The notes: generated by a model not told the origin, from the letters alone. Positions 16,327 through 25,042 are shown, counted from the stretch's first letter. The stretch: 64,000 bases of DNA from Pedobacter polaris (GCF_005116505.1 NZ_SWBR01000001.1:1302001-1366000), one strand, 5' to 3'. Program-made: numbers and translations.

Positions 16327-17109
16327 TCAGTTAGAAAGGGTGATGTTTTTTAACCTGTGGATTATTTTAAAACCTTTGGCTAAAGAAGACTGTTGACTTA
16401 TTTCTAAGGGGTAATATTTCACTAAAATTTCTTTTATCCTACACACCGGATGGAATAAAGATTGGATATCTGTCGTTACCCAAAATTCGGTGGTACTATA
16501 TTCATTAGTTGTTAGGATTGCTCCTAACTCTTCATCTCCATCAAAGTCTTCCTTATATTGATAAGTTACTTTAAAGCATTTGAAGCCATTAATGATTTTT
16601 TGTTCCTGTTTAAATTCCTTAATTGTAATGTCTCTATTCTTTTGGTATTCGAAAGCGGTAGCTTCTGTTTCGGAGGTATCGCCATCCAGTACTTGTCTCC
16701 TTACGTAGTTAGAACTATCTTGATTAATGTATGAGAAGCTATGGGGTATAGTTTCGTCAGCTGATTCAAAGCTTTTTATAAATCTATTCTCATAAACATG
16801 ATGAGAATTCTTGTGTTTTTGCTGTACCATATAGTCTGCCATTATGTTCGTGCTGATGAATTGCTGTAACAAGGTAGTATCAATCTTTTGATTTCCCTCC
16901 AACTCTAGTTTGGCTCGTAGATGGTTGATCATTTTTTGCTGTATTCCCTTCATGGTAGCATTAAACAGCACTTCGTCTAGTATGATATTTTCAGAAGTGA
17001 AAACTACTTCTCCTTTCTTTGGAATGATTTTTTTTTGCTGAGCCGAAACAGCTATTGTTAGGGACAATATGCAAAAGCAACAACAAAAGGATAAAAGCTT
17101 TCTGAACAT
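16327..17109 (-). CDS. Secreted GLPGLI-like protein of unknown function
   Basis: A 260-residue protein with a signal peptide (about residues 1-23, Cys-rich core, ending SAQ). The rest looks like a single beta-rich domain; the segment ITIKEFKQEQKIINGFKCFK recalls GLPGLI-family proteins of Bacteroidota, where a similar INGFKC phrase occurs. No catalytic motif is visible. It lies between pdxA (26 bp) and the sulfurtransferase gene (9 bp) on the same strand. Confidence 0.7.
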   Translation of the reverse strand: MFRKLLSFCCCFCILSLTIAVSAQQKKIIPKKGEVVFTSENIILDEVLFNATMKGIQQKMINHLRAKLELEGNQKIDTTLLQQFISTNIMADYMVQQKHKNSHHVYENRFIKSFESADETIPHSFSYINQDSSNYVRRQVLDGDTSETEATAFEYQKNRDITIKEFKQEQKIINGFKCFKVTYQYKEDFDGDEELGAILTTNEYSTTEFWVTTDIQSLFHPVCRIKEILVKYYPLEISQQSSLAKGFKIIHRLKNITLSN

Positions 17110-17134
17110 AAATGCTTAATTTTTTATACAAGCC

Positions 17135-18214
17135 TTAATTCGCATCATCCTTTACATCGCTAGCAGTTTCTATTAATTTCTCGCCACTACGCAACTGATT
17201 TTTCAATAGACTTTCTTGCTCTCTTCTATGTTCTACAATATGTACTGCTGCAAAAACAGCTTCCATAAATGATGTTGGGTCTGCAATATTTTTGCCAGCA
17301 ATATCATAGCCAGTTCCATGGTCTGGAGAAGTGCGTACAAATTTTAAACCTGCTGTGTAATTTACACCAGTATCAAAAGCAATTGTTTTAAAAGGAATTA
17401 AACCTTGATCGTGGTACATCGCTAAAACAGCATCAAACTTTTTGTAAGTGCCGTTGCCAAAAAAACCATCTGCAGGATATGGGCCAAAACAAATGATTCC
17501 CTTATCAAAAGCCTCTTGTATAGCTGGTGAAATGATTTCTGCTTCTTCTTTGCCTAAAAGTCCGTTATCACTAGCATGTGGATTTAAACCCAAAACAGCA
17601 ATTTTTGGTTTTTCAATCCAGAAATCTTTCTTTAAACTATCGTTAATCAATTGGATTTTTTTAACGATTTTCTCTTTGGTTATCGCAGCTGGCACTTCTA
17701 AAACTGGTATATGACCAGTAACTACACCAACACGTAAGCCTTCGCTGATTAAAAACATCAGCACATCATGACTTCCGCTACGTTCTTGCAAATATTCTGT
17801 ATGACCAGGAAAGCTAAAATTTTCTGACTGGATGTTGTTTTTATTAATTGGAGCAGTAACTAAAGCATCAATAGACCCATTTACCAAGTCATCAGTAGCT
17901 TTTTGTAGTGATAAAAAAGCATATTTTCCACCTGTTTCATTGGCGACACCAAGTTCTATTTTTACATCTTCTTCCCAGGCATTAATCATGTTCACCTTAC
18001 GTGGATTTGCCTCTGCAGGAGAATTGATTGCATTAAACATGAAATCGCTCATGTGTAAAGCCTTTCTATGAAAAGATGCTACTTTAGTATGTCCATAAAT
18101 TATTGGGGTACAGTAATCTAGCATTTTTGTTTCTATAAAAGTCTTAAGAATAACTTCTAAACCAATACCATTTATATCACCTATACTTATACCTATTTTA
18201 ACTTTATCGCTCAT
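17135..18214 (-). CDS. pdxA: 4-hydroxythreonine-4-phosphate dehydrogenase
   Basis: A 359-residue PdxA of the DXP-dependent vitamin B6 pathway, oxidising 4-phosphohydroxy-L-threonine. Motifs include GISIGDINGIGLEVILK at the start, ALVTAPINKN, FPGHTEYLQ, the metal-binding His in MYHDQGLIPFK and RTSPDHGTGYDIAGK. First gene of the minus-strand run; divergent from rsmA across a repeat-containing region. Confidence 0.96.
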   Translation of the reverse strand: MSDKVKIGISIGDINGIGLEVILKTFIETKMLDYCTPIIYGHTKVASFHRKALHMSDFMFNAINSPAEANPRKVNMINAWEEDVKIELGVANETGGKYAFLSLQKATDDLVNGSIDALVTAPINKNNIQSENFSFPGHTEYLQERSGSHDVLMFLISEGLRVGVVTGHIPVLEVPAAITKEKIVKKIQLINDSLKKDFWIEKPKIAVLGLNPHASDNGLLGKEEAEIISPAIQEAFDKGIICFGPYPADGFFGNGTYKKFDAVLAMYHDQGLIPFKTIAFDTGVNYTAGLKFVRTSPDHGTGYDIAGKNIADPTSFMEAVFAAVHIVEHRREQESLLKNQLRSGEKLIETASDVKDDAN

Positions 18215-18249
18215 TACTTAATTGAAAGAATTTAGCGCAAATTAATAAT

Positions 18250-18345
18250 TTAACCGCAATTAAACGATAAACCGCAAAGATGCAAAGAACGCAAAGTGTT
18301 TAAATCTGTCTTTGCGTCCTTCGCGACCTTTGCGGTTAGCTCTTA
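18250..18345. repeat. Long imperfect palindrome between pdxA and rsmA
   Basis: The segment AACCGCAAAGATGCAAAGAA (near 18268) faces CTTTGCGTCCTTCGCGACC and TTTGCGGTT (about 18310-18337). Together they form a long stem centred near 18303. This belongs to the interspersed palindromes common in Bacteroidota intergenic DNA. It lies in the divergent promoter region and occupies most of it. Confidence 0.6.
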
Positions 18346-18371
18346 AACCTAAAATACTTACCTTTGTGTTT

Positions 18372-19154
18372 ATGAGTTTAGTAAAAGCAAAAAAACATTT
18401 AGGGCAACATTTTTTAACAGATAAAAAGATTGCCGAAAAAATTGTGAACGGACTAATTCATACCGATCAATACAGACAAGTTTTAGAAGTTGGCCCAGGG
18501 ATGGGAATTCTTTCCGATATCCTATTAGAAAGAGAAAATCTAGAGACTTTTTTGATTGACATTGATATTGAATCATATCATTTCTTAGCTGATAAGTATC
18601 CAAAACTGGGAGATAGGTTAATAAATGGAGACTTTTTGAAGTTAGATTTAACTTCTATTTTTCCAGGTAAATTTGCCGTGATTGGTAATTTTCCTTACAA
18701 TATCTCCTCGCAAATTCTATTTAAAATTTTAGAACATAAAGATAACGTGGTAGAAATGGTAGGCATGTTTCAGAAAGAAGTTGCCGAACGCTGTGCCTCA
18801 AAATCTGGCACAAAAGAATACGGAATTTTAAGTGTTTTAATTCAGGCTTATTACAATATAGAATATTTATTTACAGTAAAGCCTGGTACTTTTAATCCGC
18901 CACCAAAAGTTAATTCCGGTGTTATTCGTTTAAGCAGAAATAAAATGGAAACCTTGCCTTGCGATGAAAAATTGTTTTGGCGTGCAGTAAAAGGTGGATT
19001 TAACCAACGCCGTAAAACTTTGAGAAATTCATTATCTGGCACTATTCCGAAAGATAAAATGGATGACCATCCGTTTTTTGATAAAAGAGCGGAGCAATTA
19101 AGTGTAGAAGATTTTATAGCTTTAACACAGCATCTTTCTGAGTTGACAAAATAA
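18372..19154 (+). CDS. rsmA: 16S rRNA (adenine1518/1519-N6)-dimethyltransferase
   Basis: A 260-residue KsgA/RsmA that dimethylates two adjacent adenines near the 3' end of 16S rRNA. The chosen ATG at 18372 gives the canonical MSLVKAKKHLGQHFLTDKK start; an upstream in-frame ATG at 18312 would add a tail inside a repeat. Motifs: SAM-binding VLEVGPGMGILSD and catalytic NFPYNISSQ. The following gene is 16 bp downstream. Confidence 0.95.
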   Translation: MSLVKAKKHLGQHFLTDKKIAEKIVNGLIHTDQYRQVLEVGPGMGILSDILLERENLETFLIDIDIESYHFLADKYPKLGDRLINGDFLKLDLTSIFPGKFAVIGNFPYNISSQILFKILEHKDNVVEMVGMFQKEVAERCASKSGTKEYGILSVLIQAYYNIEYLFTVKPGTFNPPPKVNSGVIRLSRNKMETLPCDEKLFWRAVKGGFNQRRKTLRNSLSGTIPKDKMDDHPFFDKRAEQLSVEDFIALTQHLSELTK

Positions 19155-19170
19155 AAATATTACACCTACT

Positions 19171-19719
19171 ATGGCTCATCAATATATAAAAGGATGCTTA
19201 TTTACATTGCTGACGTTTACAGCCATAATGGTTTTTGGACAAGACAGCTTAAGTGTAAATAATGTTAGCAGGCCAGGCTACAAAAAATGGACAAATTCTA
19301 AATCCTCATTACGTTTTGGTCTTGGAGTACAAAAAACTTTTTTTGCCGAAGTGGGCTTATCTAGGCACAAATATTTGTATAATGATTTAGGTTACGCATC
19401 AAAGGCATATTATACTTCGGTTGAATGGGTTCCAAAATTTTCAAATGCTAATAACCATATTTATGGGATAAAAGCTGGTTATGAATTAAATGCAAGAATA
19501 CTGGCATTAGGATTAGAAGCTAAATATCAAACCGATTTTAAAGATAATGATATTATTTTAACGCCTAAAATAGGAGTTGGAGTAATGGGAGTGTTGAACT
19601 TGTTTTACGGTTATAACATTTCTACAAACAAAAGCCCGTTTCCTTATATAAGACATCATCAGTTTTCAATAGTCTGTAATTTTAACAACGAATTTTTTAA
19701 GAACGCAAAAAGTAAATGA
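19171..19719 (+). CDS. Secreted protein, possibly a small outer-membrane barrel
   Basis: A 182-residue protein with a signal peptide (about residues 1-23, ending MVFGQ). The remainder is rich in alternating hydrophobic and Gly/aromatic residues (LRFGLGVQKTFFAEVGL, KIGVGVMGVLNLFYGY), which suits a small outer-membrane beta-barrel. I do not recognise a family. Its stop overlaps the next start by 4 bp (ATGA), implying translational coupling with the dehydrogenase gene; no functional link is obvious. Confidence 0.7.
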   Translation: MAHQYIKGCLFTLLTFTAIMVFGQDSLSVNNVSRPGYKKWTNSKSSLRFGLGVQKTFFAEVGLSRHKYLYNDLGYASKAYYTSVEWVPKFSNANNHIYGIKAGYELNARILALGLEAKYQTDFKDNDIILTPKIGVGVMGVLNLFYGYNISTNKSPFPYIRHHQFSIVCNFNNEFFKNAKSK

Positions 19720-20639
19720 AAATATTAATTATAGATGATTTACATCCTGCATTTAAGGAAAGAGCAATTGCTTTAGGTTTTGAAGTTGATGATAAACCTT
19801 TAATCACAAGAGAAGAAACTTTAGCAATTATTAAAGATTATGTGGGTATTGCTGTGCGTACCAAATTCAGAATTGATCTAGAACTTTTTAATGCTGCACC
19901 GAATTTAAAGTTCGTAGCTAGAGCAGGGGCAGGGTTAGATAATATTGATGAAGCTATAGCAAATGAGCGAAATATCCATTTGATGAATGCCCCAGAAGGA
20001 AATAGAGATGCAGTAGGCGAGCATGCAATAGGACTTTTGCTCTCCTTAATGAACAATTTCCGCAATGCTGATAATGAGATTAGAACTGGGGTTTGGGATA
20101 GGGAAGGCAATCGTGGTTATGAATTAAAAGGCAAAACTGTAGGGATAATTGGTTATGGATTTATGGGTCAAAAAATGGCTCAGAAATTAGCTGGCTTTGA
20201 AGTAAATGTAATTGCCTACGATAAATATAAAACTGGCTTTACTAACGAGTTTGCTCGCGAGGTAAGTATGGAAGAGATTGTAAAACATAGTGATGTGCTG
20301 AGTTTACATGTTCCATTAACTAAAGAAACTCGACAAATGGTTAATGATGAATATTTTTATCATTTCAAAAAACCAATATTTTTTATCAATACAGCTAGGG
20401 GCGAAATTGTAAATACTTCAGCTGTGCTAGCCAATATAAAAAAAGGTAAAATTTTAGGAGCAGGACTTGATGTGCTAGAAACTGAGAAGTTTCCGGCATT
20501 GGGAGAACAAGATTGGTATGGTGATTTAAAAACGAGTGGAAAGCTTATTTTGACCCCGCATGTTGGTGGATGGACTTTCGACTCCTATCGTAAAATTTCT
20601 GAAGTTTTAGCGCAAAAGCTAGCTGAAATCAAATTATAA
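19716..20639 (+). CDS. D-2-hydroxyacid dehydrogenase (SerA-like)
   Basis: A 307-residue NAD-dependent dehydrogenase with the Rossmann motif GIIGYGFMGQKMA (about residues 140-155), catalytic Arg in FINTARGEIVN and His in LTPHVGGWT. It most resembles the catalytic/NAD domains of phosphoglycerate dehydrogenase without the C-terminal ACT domain. The substrate could be 3-phosphoglycerate or another 2-hydroxyacid. Starts within the preceding stop codon. Confidence 0.88.
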   Translation: MKILIIDDLHPAFKERAIALGFEVDDKPLITREETLAIIKDYVGIAVRTKFRIDLELFNAAPNLKFVARAGAGLDNIDEAIANERNIHLMNAPEGNRDAVGEHAIGLLLSLMNNFRNADNEIRTGVWDREGNRGYELKGKTVGIIGYGFMGQKMAQKLAGFEVNVIAYDKYKTGFTNEFAREVSMEEIVKHSDVLSLHVPLTKETRQMVNDEYFYHFKKPIFFINTARGEIVNTSAVLANIKKGKILGAGLDVLETEKFPALGEQDWYGDLKTSGKLILTPHVGGWTFDSYRKISEVLAQKLAEIKL

Positions 20640-20728
20640 TTCCCTAAATTGCTTTTGCAAGGTAGAAGGTTGGCGGCGTAAGATAATTCTGTCTAAATAC
20701 TATATACTAACTACTAAATACTTTTTTT

Positions 20729-21205
20729 ATGGCAAAGGAACATCAATATAAAACCAATTTGGTTTGGGCAGGAAACAAAGGTTCAGGAACAATGGATTAT
20801 CGTTCTTATGATCGAGATTTTGTAGTTTCAATTGAAAATAAAGCGCCAATTTCAGGCTCTTCGGACTCTGTATTTTTGGGCGATAAAACTAAATACAATC
20901 CAGAAGATCTTTTACTAGCCTCCGTTTCTTCTTGCCACATGCTTTGGTATTTGCATTTATGCTCTAAAAACGATATTGTAGTGATGGAGTATAGAGATAA
21001 TGCAGTTGGTACAATGGTAGAAAGCGCAGATGGAAGTGGACATTTCTCCTCCATTTTATTGCAACCTGAAGTTCTCATTTCTAAAAAAGAGCAAATTGAG
21101 CAAGCAAATGCTTTGCATGAAGAAGCTAATAAAATGTGCTTTATTGCAAACTCATTGAATTTCCCAATAAAGCATCAGCCAGTTTGTAAGGCGATAAATG
21201 AGTAA
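20729..21205 (+). CDS. OsmC/Ohr-family thiol peroxidase-like protein
   Basis: A 158-residue OsmC-family protein. Two family Cys positions are present, one in SVSSCHMLWYL (about residue 72) and one in NKMCFIANSLN (about 140). These enzymes reduce organic hydroperoxides. The gene stands alone between the dehydrogenase and greA. The family is clear; the exact subgroup (OsmC-like/YhfA-like) is less so. Confidence 0.88.
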   Translation: MAKEHQYKTNLVWAGNKGSGTMDYRSYDRDFVVSIENKAPISGSSDSVFLGDKTKYNPEDLLLASVSSCHMLWYLHLCSKNDIVVMEYRDNAVGTMVESADGSGHFSSILLQPEVLISKKEQIEQANALHEEANKMCFIANSLNFPIKHQPVCKAINE

Positions 21206-21229
21206 ACTCATATTTTTTCATTTAAAATA

Positions 21230-21261
21230 TTTGCTTTTGTAAGAATAGGCTTATATCTTCG
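21230..21261 (+). promoter_or_regulatory. Bacteroidota-type promoter candidate for greA
   Basis: TTTG at 21230-21233 is followed after 20 bp by TATCTTCG (21254-21261), one mismatch from TAnnTTTG. This would start transcription near 21267, about 78 nt before the greA ATG, with a terminator-like hairpin inside the leader. Confidence 0.5.
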
Positions 21262-21273
21262 TTTTGATTGAAG

Positions 21274-21318
21274 CAAGACTATGTAGGCTAGATGCCGATG
21301 TAGTCTTGTTTGTTTTTT
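21274..21318 (+). terminator. Terminator-like hairpin within the greA leader
   Basis: An 8-bp stem, CAAGACTA (21274-21281) with TAGTCTTG (21301-21308), closed by a loop that can itself fold, followed by TTTGTTTTTT. It looks like an intrinsic terminator but lies after the greA promoter candidate and only about 27 bp before the greA ATG. It may end the osmC transcript, attenuate greA, or release a short RNA. Confidence 0.65.
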
Positions 21319-21344
21319 AGAGGATTTTAGAAGAATAACTAAAT

Positions 21345-21818
21345 ATGTCAGACGTAACTTATTATACCCAAGAAGGTTTAGATAAACTAAAAGAGGAATT
21401 ACACAGGTTAAAAACTGTAGACAGGGCGGCAATATCTAAGGCTATTGCAGAAGCTAGGGATAAAGGTGATTTATCAGAAAATGCTGAGTACGATGCGGCT
21501 AAAGAAGCACAAGGTTTACATGAGGCGAAAATCTCTAAAATGGAAGCTACACTTTCTAGCGCACGACTGATAGATGAAAGCAAACTTGATTTAACTAAGG
21601 TTTTAGCACTGTCTATTGTTAAAATTAAAAATGTTAAAAACGGTGCTACAATGACTTATCAATTGGTAGCAGAAAGCGAAGCTGATTTGAAAACAGGAAA
21701 AATTTCTGTTAAATCTCCTATTGCACAAGGTTTATTAGGTAAATCTGTTGGAGACACTACGGAAATCCAAGTGCCTGCCGGTAAAATGGAATTTGAAATA
21801 TTAGAGATCTCAAGATAA
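21345..21818 (+). CDS. greA: Transcription elongation factor GreA
   Basis: A 157-residue GreA that rescues backtracked RNA polymerase by stimulating transcript cleavage. The N-terminal coiled coil includes YYTQEGLDKLKEELHRLK and the acidic tip region DKGDLSENAEYDAAKEAQ; the C-terminal FKBP-like domain ends with SPIAQGLLGKSVGDTTEIQ. Length is normal. A terminator hairpin precedes it. Confidence 0.97.
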   Translation: MSDVTYYTQEGLDKLKEELHRLKTVDRAAISKAIAEARDKGDLSENAEYDAAKEAQGLHEAKISKMEATLSSARLIDESKLDLTKVLALSIVKIKNVKNGATMTYQLVAESEADLKTGKISVKSPIAQGLLGKSVGDTTEIQVPAGKMEFEILEISR

Positions 21819-21822
21819 TAAG

Positions 21823-21883
21823 AAGTTGCAAGTTCCGGGTTGCAAGTTGCGAGCCTGTAACCCATAACTCATAACCCTCAACT
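21823..21883. repeat. Interspersed inverted repeat (GTTGCAAGTT / TAACCCATAACTC family)
   Basis: The gap between greA and the HIT gene is filled with AGTTGCAAGTTCCGGGTTGC followed by TAACCCATAACTCATAACCC. Related sequence with the same opposing halves occurs at 32345-32416 and 36213-36336. No gene or terminator is seen here. Confidence 0.6.
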
Positions 21884-21888
21884 TAATT

Positions 21889-22278
21889 ATGAGCATATTT
21901 TCTAAAATTGTAAGTGGAGAAATCCAAGCGCATGTAGTAGCCGAAACTACAGAGTTTATGGCTTTTTTAGACGTAAATCCATTAGTAATGGGGCACGTTT
22001 TGGTAATACCTAAAAAAGAAATAGATTATATTTTCGATATGGATGAGGAAAGCTATTTTGGCTTAACCTTGTTTGCGAAAATTGTTGCTGTTGGTTTAAA
22101 AAAGGCTTTTCCTTGTAAAAAGGTTGGCGTTGCTGTTATTGGTCTTGAGGTTCCTCATACTCACATTCACCTTATTCCAATGAATAATGTAAGTGATATG
22201 AATTTCAGTAAGGAAAAACTTAAACCTACTCAAGAAGAATTAGCAGAAGCTGCTGAAAAAATTAAAGCAGAATTGTAA
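21889..22278 (+). CDS. HIT-family nucleotide hydrolase/transferase
   Basis: A 129-residue histidine-triad protein. The catalytic triad motif is PHTHIHLIPM near residue 88, and the fold start FSKIVSGEIQAHVVAET matches Hint-type proteins that hydrolyse nucleoside phosphoramidates. Convergent with the gene at 22355. Confidence 0.95.
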   Translation: MSIFSKIVSGEIQAHVVAETTEFMAFLDVNPLVMGHVLVIPKKEIDYIFDMDEESYFGLTLFAKIVAVGLKKAFPCKKVGVAVIGLEVPHTHIHLIPMNNVSDMNFSKEKLKPTQEELAEAAEKIKAEL

Positions 22279-22354
22279 GTCTGGTAATTTTTTTACGACA
22301 GAGTAATGAGTATTTAGAGAGAATTTAAAATAACCCTAAGCATCTTTCTATTCT

Positions 22355-23485
22355 TTATCCAATTAAGTGTGGTACAAACCTACTTTTATTGTCTGTAATT
22401 AACCTATTTGCTTCTCTTACCCCAATGCCAGCGGGAGTTTGACCAATAATCCAACTGCCAATTAATGGATAATTTCCATTAAAGTTTGGCAACTCAAACA
22501 AATCTTGGTAAATAAAACCTTCTTCACCATATTCTCCACTGGTTTTCTCTAAAGACCTGCCTTCTTTTTGTAATTCAATATTTGCTCCTTCTCTAGAGAG
22601 AATTGGTTTCTTAGCATAATTGATCAAGTCTCCCTTATCAAAATAAGCTTTTAACAAGTTTGGATGATAAGGATACAATTCCCAAAGAATTGGTAAAATA
22701 GCTTTGTTAGACAAAATCATTTTCCAAATGGGCTCTATCCATAAAGTATTTGTATGATCAACTGTTAAGTTTTTGCCAAAATCTTCATTCAACAACCACT
22801 CATAAGGATAAAGTTTAAAGATGTTGCGGATTTGTTCATCTTCTAGATCTACGAAAAACTCTCGGGCATTGTCCCAGCCGATATCATCAATAAATACCAA
22901 TTTGGTATCTATTTTTGCTTGTATGGCACAGTCTCTTAAATATTCGGTTGTAGTTAAATCTTCCAAACTTTCTTTTATACATGCAAAGTGCAGTTTACCA
23001 TGATTAAGATAATGCTTTAATTCTCCCCAATAAGCTATTAATTTTTCGTGAATAGAATTAAATTGATCTTTGTTTTTATCAAAATCCTGTAACCAAAACC
23101 ATTGTACAATTCCGGCTTCATATAAAGAAGTTGGCGTATCAGCATTAAACTCTAAAAGTTTAAGTTGACCATCCTTAAATGCGAAATCGAACCTTCCATA
23201 AATTGAAGGATAATCATCATCCCATGATTTTTCTAAATATGGGACAATCCATTCTGGAATATGAAATTTAGCATAAAGTTTCTTATCTATAACATATTGA
23301 ACAGCACTTAGGCACATTTCCCAAAGTTCTGCTGTAGCAATTTCTATCTGTTCTATTTCAGTGAGAGAGAATTTATAATATACACTTTCATCCCAATAGG
23401 GAACATCGGTTGAATGAAATCCAAATCCTAATTTTTCTACTGCAGATTGCCAATTATTTCTTGGCTCTATTTTTATTCTTTCCAT
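22355..23485 (-). CDS. Glutathionylspermidine synthase-like ATP-grasp protein
   Basis: A 376-residue protein with the C-terminal synthase domain of glutathionylspermidine synthase. Typical phrases are RFDFAFKDGQLKLLEFNADT and EGANI near residue 310, plus SREGANIEL and the closing IIGQTPAGIGVREA. The amidase domain of the E. coli enzyme is absent, as in the stand-alone YjfC-type proteins. The true substrate is not established for these homologues. It overlaps the upstream lipoprotein gene by 1 bp, indicating an operon. Confidence 0.88.
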   Translation of the reverse strand: MERIKIEPRNNWQSAVEKLGFGFHSTDVPYWDESVYYKFSLTEIEQIEIATAELWEMCLSAVQYVIDKKLYAKFHIPEWIVPYLEKSWDDDYPSIYGRFDFAFKDGQLKLLEFNADTPTSLYEAGIVQWFWLQDFDKNKDQFNSIHEKLIAYWGELKHYLNHGKLHFACIKESLEDLTTTEYLRDCAIQAKIDTKLVFIDDIGWDNAREFFVDLEDEQIRNIFKLYPYEWLLNEDFGKNLTVDHTNTLWIEPIWKMILSNKAILPILWELYPYHPNLLKAYFDKGDLINYAKKPILSREGANIELQKEGRSLEKTSGEYGEEGFIYQDLFELPNFNGNYPLIGSWIIGQTPAGIGVREANRLITDNKSRFVPHLIG

Positions 23486-23820
23486 TATGAAGAAACAGTA
23501 GCACCCTTGCCAAAACCACCTCGTATAATTCCATACTTGCCAGTGTTAGAGCCAATGTTAGAACGTTCACTTATGCCGCCGCTGTAATACCCCGCTCTGT
23601 TGTAAACACCATTGTTATACCTGCCGTAAGGTCTAAAGGCATAATACCACAATAAGGCTGTGCCAATACCGGCGCCGTGATGTGAACGTGAGTAGTTAGC
23701 AGTAGAATCAGAACGCATATAAACTTTAGGTTCATCTTCATTCCACTCTTTTTCTTTTTTATCGCAAGAAGCCAGGGCTGCAGTAATTAAAACCAAACTA
23801 ATGTATTTACTCTTCTTCAT
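23485..23820 (-). CDS. Small lipoprotein, Gly/Tyr/Arg-rich
   Basis: A 111-residue protein with a lipoprotein signal (ALASCDKK, Cys about residue 19). The C-terminal half is Gly/Tyr/Arg-rich (GRYNNGVYNRAGYYSGG) and of low complexity. Not recognised to a named family. It is embedded between another lipoprotein gene (1 bp away) and the glutathionylspermidine synthase-like gene (1-bp overlap), so it is likely part of that functional unit in the envelope. Confidence 0.7.
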   Translation of the reverse strand: MKKSKYISLVLITAALASCDKKEKEWNEDEPKVYMRSDSTANYSRSHHGAGIGTALLWYYAFRPYGRYNNGVYNRAGYYSGGISERSNIGSNTGKYGIIRGGFGKGATVSS

Positions 23821-23821
23821 G

Positions 23822-24136
23822 CTATTTAACAGTAATATAAAATTCGTAATCCTTTCTTACCATAGCAGTTTGTGCATTTCCATCTTGATCTTCTCCCTTT
23901 GCAAGTGTGGTACCTAAAGATTTTAAAGTATCAACCTTAATTAAGGTTTTATCTAGTTGGTTTTTTACCCAAATCTTATGGGTAGTGGTTAAAATGTCAA
24001 AGTCTTTTTCGTGTTTAACACTCACAACAGTTTCTATAGAGCCATCTTTATTTGGCTCACTAACTACATCTTCATTTTTCTCTTTACAAGAAGCAAACAT
24101 GAGGGCTAATAAAATTATAGGTAATAGTTTTTTCAT
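23822..24136 (-). CDS. Small lipoprotein
   Basis: A 104-residue protein with a lipoprotein signal peptide (MFASCKEKNED, Cys about residue 17). The mature part looks like a single beta-rich domain with charged residues; no known motif. It precedes the 111-residue lipoprotein by 1 bp and follows the mazG-like gene by 18 bp on the same strand. Confidence 0.7.
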   Translation of the reverse strand: MKKLLPIILLALMFASCKEKNEDVVSEPNKDGSIETVVSVKHEKDFDILTTTHKIWVKNQLDKTLIKVDTLKSLGTTLAKGEDQDGNAQTAMVRKDYEFYITVK

Positions 24137-24154
24137 CAGATGGTGGAGGTTAAA

Positions 24155-24532
24155 TTATCTTGCCAATTTATCATTATTTTTATGTCTATCCGCGTCGCGG
24201 ATAGTTTTCTTCTCTAAATTTTTAATCAACGCTTCGTTTAAATCAATTCCTGTCTGGTTAGCCAAGCAAATTAACACAAATAAAACATCAGCCATTTCAT
24301 CTGCTAAATTTACTTCCTCATCACTTTTCTTAAAGGATTGTTCACCGTATTTACGAGACATGATACGAGCTACTTCACCAACTTCCTCCATTAAAATTGC
24401 GGTATTTGTGAGCTCATTAAAATAACGAATTCCCGTTGTTTTTATCCAGTTGTCAACTAAAGATTGCGCTTCTCTAACCCCTAAATCGCCTGAAGTGGAC
24501 TTTTCGGTCAAATCGTTTATATTTTTATTCAT
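24155..24532 (-). CDS. MazG-like nucleotide pyrophosphohydrolase
   Basis: A 125-residue all-alpha NTP pyrophosphohydrolase. The metal-binding pattern EEVGEVARI (about residue 48) plus LADEMADVLFVLICLANQ (about 76) gives the MazG/dUTPase signature. These proteins hydrolyse non-canonical nucleoside triphosphates. Downstream of dtd and on the same strand. Confidence 0.9.
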   Translation of the reverse strand: MNKNINDLTEKSTSGDLGVREAQSLVDNWIKTTGIRYFNELTNTAILMEEVGEVARIMSRKYGEQSFKKSDEEVNLADEMADVLFVLICLANQTGIDLNEALIKNLEKKTIRDADRHKNNDKLAR

Positions 24533-24570
24533 ATTAAATTAAGCTAATCTCTCTTTAGGTGGCAAGGGGG

Positions 24571-25023
24571 TTATTCTTTATTTTTAGTGTCCATCACAAT
24601 TGTAACTGGCCCATCATTTAATAAACTAACTTTCATATCAGCGCCGAAAATGCCACATTGTATTTTTTTATTTAGCAGGGTTGATAATTGCTTAATCATT
24701 TCCTCATACATGGGGATGGCTTTATCTGGTCTCGCTGCTCTGGTAAAACCTGGCCTATTTCCCTTTTTTGTTGCCGCAAATAAAGTAAACTGACTAATTA
24801 ATAAAATGTTGCCATTAATATCAGCAAGTGATTTATTCATCAAATCATTCTCATCTCCAAAAACTCGCATACCCGCAATTTTTTGAGCTAACCATTCTAA
24901 ATCTTCTTGTGTATCTGCATCTTCAATTCCCAATAATACCAAGAAACCATTTTCAATTTCTCCAGTAATTTGATCATCTACCTTACAGCTTGCTTGCGTA
25001 ACTCTTTGAATAACTGCTCTCAT
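24571..25023 (-). CDS. dtd: D-aminoacyl-tRNA deacylase
   Basis: A 150-residue DTD that removes D-amino acids wrongly attached to tRNA. Conserved motifs are MRAVIQRVTQASCKVDD at the start, LISQFTLFA (about residue 77) and NDGPVTIVMD near the C-terminus, where Gly-Pro forms the chirality filter. Directly downstream of rsgA (19 bp). Confidence 0.96.
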   Translation of the reverse strand: MRAVIQRVTQASCKVDDQITGEIENGFLVLLGIEDADTQEDLEWLAQKIAGMRVFGDENDLMNKSLADINGNILLISQFTLFAATKKGNRPGFTRAARPDKAIPMYEEMIKQLSTLLNKKIQCGIFGADMKVSLLNDGPVTIVMDTKNKE

Positions 25024-25042
25024 ACCTTAGGTGGTTTGGGGT

